From Prosthecochloris marina (GTDB taxonomy: Bacteria; Bacteroidota; Chlorobiia; Chlorobiales; Chlorobiaceae), in NCBI RefSeq assembly GCF_003182595.1, contig NZ_PDNZ01000003.1, positions 1 to 64,000 of the forward strand: 64,000 nucleotides of DNA, written 5' to 3'. The first letter of the stretch is position 1. Each line of letters begins with the position of its first letter. Below the pieces are notes generated by a model that was not told the DNA's origin, made no database searches, and saw only the letters and a program-made list of their open reading frames with translations. The translations under genes were made by a program, and so were the position numbers. Shown piece after piece: positions 60,927 through 64,000 of this stretch.

Positions 60927-61141
60927 TCAGGGAAAAACGGAAAGGACACCGTCAAGGACAAACTGCACGGCAAGTGCCGTCAACAAGACCGCCGCCCCCA
61001 TCGATGCGGGACCGGTAATCAGAGGGATTGCAAGGGGAAACACTGCGATATCGGGTTTTTGCATCGCTTCATTGGTTGATCTCGAACTACCGGTCTGCTG
61101 ACCAAAAACCATGTTGATCCCGAAAAGCAACAGCAGCGGTT
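60927..61141 (-). pseudogene. marC remnant (truncated MarC-family membrane protein gene)
   Basis: An open segment of ~67 residues that matches the middle of MarC/SnatA-type proteins: '[11 protein letters not shown]' followed by the family motif '[25 protein letters not shown]', then '[13 protein letters not shown]'. A real MarC protein is ~200 residues with six membrane helices; here both ends are missing, and the frame lacks a start codon with a ribosome binding site. I interpret it as a decayed gene. Sequence before 61141 shows no further MarC-like frame. Confidence 0.6.
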
Positions 61142-61230
61142 TTCAACATTACACAACGTTATTATCGAGCCGAACTTGAAGCATCCCGTCATCGCAGGGA
61201 TACCTAATTGATTATCCGATGGGAAAAAGC

Positions 61231-61569
61231 TTAACGGTAACGCCAGTAACCCGGAGTCCATCTGCCAGTCGGTGACCGGTGCCCCGGCACCCAGTAAGCT
61301 CCGTCTTTGGGCGGCTTGAGCTTCTTCCACCTGCCGGTCACCCAATCCCCACGGTGGTTATAATGACCGGGAATCCATACCATCCTATGCCTTGGCGGGC
61401 CGACATATTTCCAATGACCGGGGATCAAAACACCTCGGGGAAGCGTATAAGGAGCGACCCATACAAAATCAGATCCAGGCTCTGCCGGACGGCTCACAAC
61501 ACACGACTGAAGGGGAAACACCGCAACGATACTTGCAATGAACAACAGAAGTTTCACCGATTTTCCCAT
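61231..61569 (-). CDS. YXWGXW-type repeat lipoprotein
   Basis: 112 residues. Signal peptide with lipobox 'LQSC' (Cys23), then a short Pro/Gly/Trp-rich protein with repeats of the form 'PGHWKY', 'PGHYNHRGDWVTGRW', 'PGHRSPTGRWTPGYW'. This matches the BBP7/YXWGXW repeat family of small outer-membrane or periplasmic lipoproteins of unknown function. It lies alone between the marC remnant and the SpoU gene. Confidence 0.8.
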   Translation of the reverse strand: MGKSVKLLLFIASIVAVFPLQSCVVSRPAEPGSDFVWVAPYTLPRGVLIPGHWKYVGPPRHRMVWIPGHYNHRGDWVTGRWKKLKPPKDGAYWVPGHRSPTGRWTPGYWRYR

Positions 61570-61629
61570 ACCGACATCCTCGTATCTTTATCGTACAAAA
61601 CCACCACATATCACAAGGTAACGAAAAAG

Positions 61630-62433
61630 CTACAACGTCAGCATTGCCATCAATATCGATGCGGAAACTGCTGCATTCAGAGATTCGACTTCCGGCCCGG
61701 TCTTGCCGTGAGGAATGGTCACACGACGGTCGGCAATTTTCAGAATCTCTTGACCGATACCGTTCGCCTCGTTACCGATAACAAGCACCATCTTTTCAGG
61801 CCATGAATCGTAATCCCGAAAATCTGTTCCCTGCAGTGATGAGCAACAGATTTCATATCCTCCACGCCTCATCCTTTCAAGCTCCTCCCGAAGATCATCG
61901 ACTCCATAATGACGCAAGCAGAAAATGCTCCCCGCACCAGCCCTTACCGCTTTCGGATTGTAACGGTCTGCCGTTCCGGGTCCGCAAATCAGGCCAGAAA
62001 TCCCAAACCATGCAGCAGTTCTTACAATAGTGCCTACATTGCCTGGATCCTGAACATCATCAAGCGCAACAGCCAGTGATTTCCCTGCTTTCCCGAAAGA
62101 GGTGTTCCGGGTTTCAGGGATCCTCTGCTGACTGAAAATCCCTACTACCCCCTGAGCTGTCGACGTTCCGGAAAGACGATAGCCCTGTTCATGATCGATC
62201 AGGAATATTTTTTCACGAAACCGGTCTTTATACGGTATCCTGCAGAGTTGTTCAGGCTCGATAAACAAGGTTGTAAGATAACTCTCATCCGGCACATGGT
62301 TCAGCAATTCAGTGACGGTCCGAAGCCCTTCGGCAAGAAAAAGGCTCTCTTTATCACGGTATTTTTTCAGTTGAAGTTTTGCAAAACGCCTTATCTGGCT
62401 TTTACTTGCCTGCCTGAAAAAACTGCTGGTCAT
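61630..62433 (-). CDS. TrmH/SpoU-family RNA 2'-O-methyltransferase
   Basis: 267 residues. An N-terminal substrate-binding domain (~1-100, including 'LFLAEGLRTVTELL') precedes the SPOUT knot: motif 1 'VALDDVQDPGNVGTIVRTAAWFG', motif 2 'LVIGNEANGIG' and motif 3 'VTIPHGKTGPEVESLNAAVSASILM'. It methylates rRNA or tRNA ribose; the exact site cannot be read. ATG 62433 overlaps the stop of the next gene by four bases, so it is coupled to the upstream membrane protein. Confidence 0.92.
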   Translation of the reverse strand: MTSSFFRQASKSQIRRFAKLQLKKYRDKESLFLAEGLRTVTELLNHVPDESYLTTLFIEPEQLCRIPYKDRFREKIFLIDHEQGYRLSGTSTAQGVVGIFSQQRIPETRNTSFGKAGKSLAVALDDVQDPGNVGTIVRTAAWFGISGLICGPGTADRYNPKAVRAGAGSIFCLRHYGVDDLREELERMRRGGYEICCSSLQGTDFRDYDSWPEKMVLVIGNEANGIGQEILKIADRRVTIPHGKTGPEVESLNAAVSASILMAMLTL

Positions 62434-63230
62434 TTCTTGTTGAGGGACTTTTTAAAACGATCGATAACATCCCTTGGATTATGGGAAAATTCATCAGGGG
62501 GAGGGGGCATTTTTCCTCCTGCATCGTCCATATTGATATCGAGAGAATAGGTTTGTCCAGCCTTATCACCGTCCGGCTTTCTGCCGGTCAGGGTCTGCTC
62601 CATATACGCATCCATCTCTTCATGATCGAGCAACTGCCTCAATCCAGAACTTCCTCCGGAAACTTTGTCAAGTGCCTTCTTGACAGGTTGAAGCAGTTGG
62701 CTTTTATCGATGCCCTGCATATCCAGAGCGTATTGCAGCCGTTTGAATGCCACCGTATCCATAGCCTCCACTTTTTGCACCATCTGTTCAAACCCGCCGA
62801 AACCTTCTGCAAGGTTGTATAATTTGGAGTCTATTCCTTCGAAAGGATCTCGACGGGGTTCCGAAACCGGAGATCTGGAATATGATTCCGAAGTTTCAGG
62901 AGCTGCAGTCCGTTGTTTTTGTTGCCGTTTATTTTTCTTCTTCCCGCCGCCCGGCAGAAACTCCTCGTCTACTTCATAACCTTCCAGCAGCTTCCTCACT
63001 TTTTCATCTTTCATCGCACGGGCGCGTCTGGTGGAAACCGATTCGATTTCAGAGCGCTTGCCCTTCAGAAGAACAGCACCGAACAGAACTCCAAGAAACG
63101 CGAGAAAAACGACAAACGGCAAAAAAACAACCTCAAAACGAATACCATACAAAGCAATTACTACGATCTCCGACACAATTAGCAGGACCGACAAGCCTAT
63201 GATAATCCTTGCAACAAGACGTTCACTCAT
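62430..63230 (-). CDS. hypothetical membrane protein with charged cytoplasmic domain
   Basis: About 266 residues. Two N-terminal membrane helices (~8-28 and ~32-53) are followed by a long polar, basic/acidic region with 'GGGKKKNKRQQKQRT' and an acidic helical C-terminal domain including 'GFGGFEQMVQKVEAMDTVAFKRLQYALDMQGIDKSQL'. No family recognised. ATG 63230 has AGAGAAAG upstream; a further in-frame start six codons upstream is less likely. It overlaps the SpoU gene by four bases. Confidence 0.7.
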   Translation of the reverse strand: MSERLVARIIIGLSVLLIVSEIVVIALYGIRFEVVFLPFVVFLAFLGVLFGAVLLKGKRSEIESVSTRRARAMKDEKVRKLLEGYEVDEEFLPGGGKKKNKRQQKQRTAAPETSESYSRSPVSEPRRDPFEGIDSKLYNLAEGFGGFEQMVQKVEAMDTVAFKRLQYALDMQGIDKSQLLQPVKKALDKVSGGSSGLRQLLDHEEMDAYMEQTLTGRKPDGDKAGQTYSLDINMDDAGGKMPPPPDEFSHNPRDVIDRFKKSLNKK

Positions 63231-63358
63231 ATGACAGCTTTCTCTCAATTATGATTTCAAATACCTGCAACAGCTTTTGGCCTTATCATAATAGTCTACA
63301 CAATTCCTGATAAATTTTATACACTATTGTCATATGGAATAACCGACCGATACCGACA

Positions 63359-64000
63359 ATGACCTTACCTCACAGACTCGAACTCATTTCCCCGGCAGGT
63401 GACCGTACGTCACTCCTTGCAGCCCTTCAAGCTGGTGCCGACGCTGTTTACTTCGGTGCAGAAGGATACAACATGCGCGCTGCAAGCCGAAATTTCACAA
63501 AAGGTGATTTTACCGATATCGCCGGTTTGTGCGGAAAATATCGCGCAAAAGCATATCTGGCACTCAACACGGTAGTATACGACGACGAAATCCAAACTGT
63601 CGAGGAAACGGTAATGGCAGCAAAAGATGCCGGTCTTGATGCGGTTATCTGCTGGGATCTTTCAGTCATTGAAGCCTGTCGTAAAGCGGACATTCCGTTT
63701 CATATTTCTACACAGGCATCGGTCAGCAATTACAGTGCTGTACAGTTTTACGCTTCTCTGGGAGCACGAATGATCGTACCTGCTCGTGAACTCACGCTCG
63801 AGCAGGTTCAGAACATCATCAGCAGCATCCGTAACGATCGCCTCAACGTCACCATCGAATGTTTCATACACGGAGCCATGTGCATGGCTGTCTCCGGAAG
63901 ATGTTTTCTTTCTCAGGACATTTTCGGCCGTTCTGCAAATCGCGGCGCCTGTATGCAGCCCTGCAGACGAAGTTACACCATTATCGATGCTGAAGACGGC
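63359..64000 (+). CDS. peptidase U32-family protein (partial, runs off the window)
   Basis: 214 residues before the window ends, with no stop. The U32 N-terminus '[28 protein letters not shown]' and '[21 protein letters not shown]' are diagnostic; the cysteines of '[10 protein letters not shown]' belong to its iron-sulfur site. Members (YhbU/TrhP/RlhA) modify RNA, for example tRNA or rRNA hydroxylation. ATG 63359. The C-terminal part lies to the right, so the exact member cannot be named. Confidence 0.88.
   Translation, partial: MTLPHRLELISPAGDRTSLLAALQAGADAVYFGAEGYNMRAASRNFTKGDFTDIAGLCGKYRAKAYLALNTVVYDDEIQTVEETVMAAKDAGLDAVICWDLSVIEACRKADIPFHISTQASVSNYSAVQFYASLGARMIVPARELTLEQVQNIISSIRNDRLNVTIECFIHGAMCMAVSGRCFLSQDIFGRSANRGACMQPCRRSYTIIDAEDG

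Overview
The window reads as chromosomal DNA of a green sulfur bacterium (Chlorobi/Chlorobiaceae), probably one of the lower-GC genera such as Prosthecochloris or Chlorobium. This is an inference. It rests on a CruA-type lycopene cyclase, the MEP-pathway enzyme IspH, menaquinone methylation, lipid A synthesis (Gram-negative envelope), a molybdate-uptake operon of the kind that supplies nitrogenase, and soluble NuoE/NuoF-like subunits without the rest of complex I. No bacteriochlorophyll, chlorosome or rRNA gene is present to settle the genus. The stretch is densely coded. I see no tRNA, rRNA, CRISPR array, prophage or intact insertion sequence.

Layout. 1-750: a ParE-type toxin/antitoxin pair. 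0.9-6 kb: a helix-hairpin-helix/beta-barrel protein, an rRNA pseudouridine synthase overlapping scpB, then hisA and hisH. 6-11.4 kb: a three-gene NuoE/NuoF/NfnB-like complex, the most striking system here. 11.6-15.8 kb: DUF1499, an AEC carrier, two small unknown genes, a ferrochelatase-like protein and an HlyD-type adaptor. 16-22.2 kb: hisI-menG (plus), then LOG, ligA, cruA and lolD (minus). 22.6-27.6 kb: a pteridine-reductase-like SDR, three small membrane-associated proteins, ispH, and a second shorter NfnB-like flavoprotein. 27.7-30.5 kb: modA-mop-modB-modC preceded by a very good ModE-type operator. 30.6-34 kb: lpxB, a hexose phosphate mutase, a DCC thiol protein and a methyltransferase. 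35.3-37.7 kb: an ECF sigma factor operon. 37.8-43.3 kb: a flippase, kdsD, zwf and gnd. 43.3-47.5 kb: a FIST sensor followed by a hybrid histidine kinase. 47.8-53.3 kb: SIMPL, a GCS2-like ligase overlapping an M14 deacylase, a glycosyltransferase and a YbaK-like deacylase. 53.6-64 kb: an outer-membrane barrel, patatin, ALDH, TerC, a Lon-like protease overlapping a universal stress protein, a marC remnant, an SpoU methylase and the start of a U32 peptidase.

Themes. Redox balancing dominates. The NuoE-NuoF-NfnB-like triad has the architecture of Sporomusa-type (Stn) electron-bifurcating transhydrogenases and could link ferredoxin, NADH and NADPH in a phototroph whose photosystem reduces ferredoxin. 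Its shorter paralogue sits directly behind ispH, an enzyme that consumes low-potential electrons. zwf-gnd gives an oxidative NADPH route. Envelope and stress functions form a second theme: lpxB, kdsD, the flippase, LolD, the ECF/Spy-like operon, and the Lon-like/Usp pair. All functional calls come from reading translated motifs and gene order. No database search was run.
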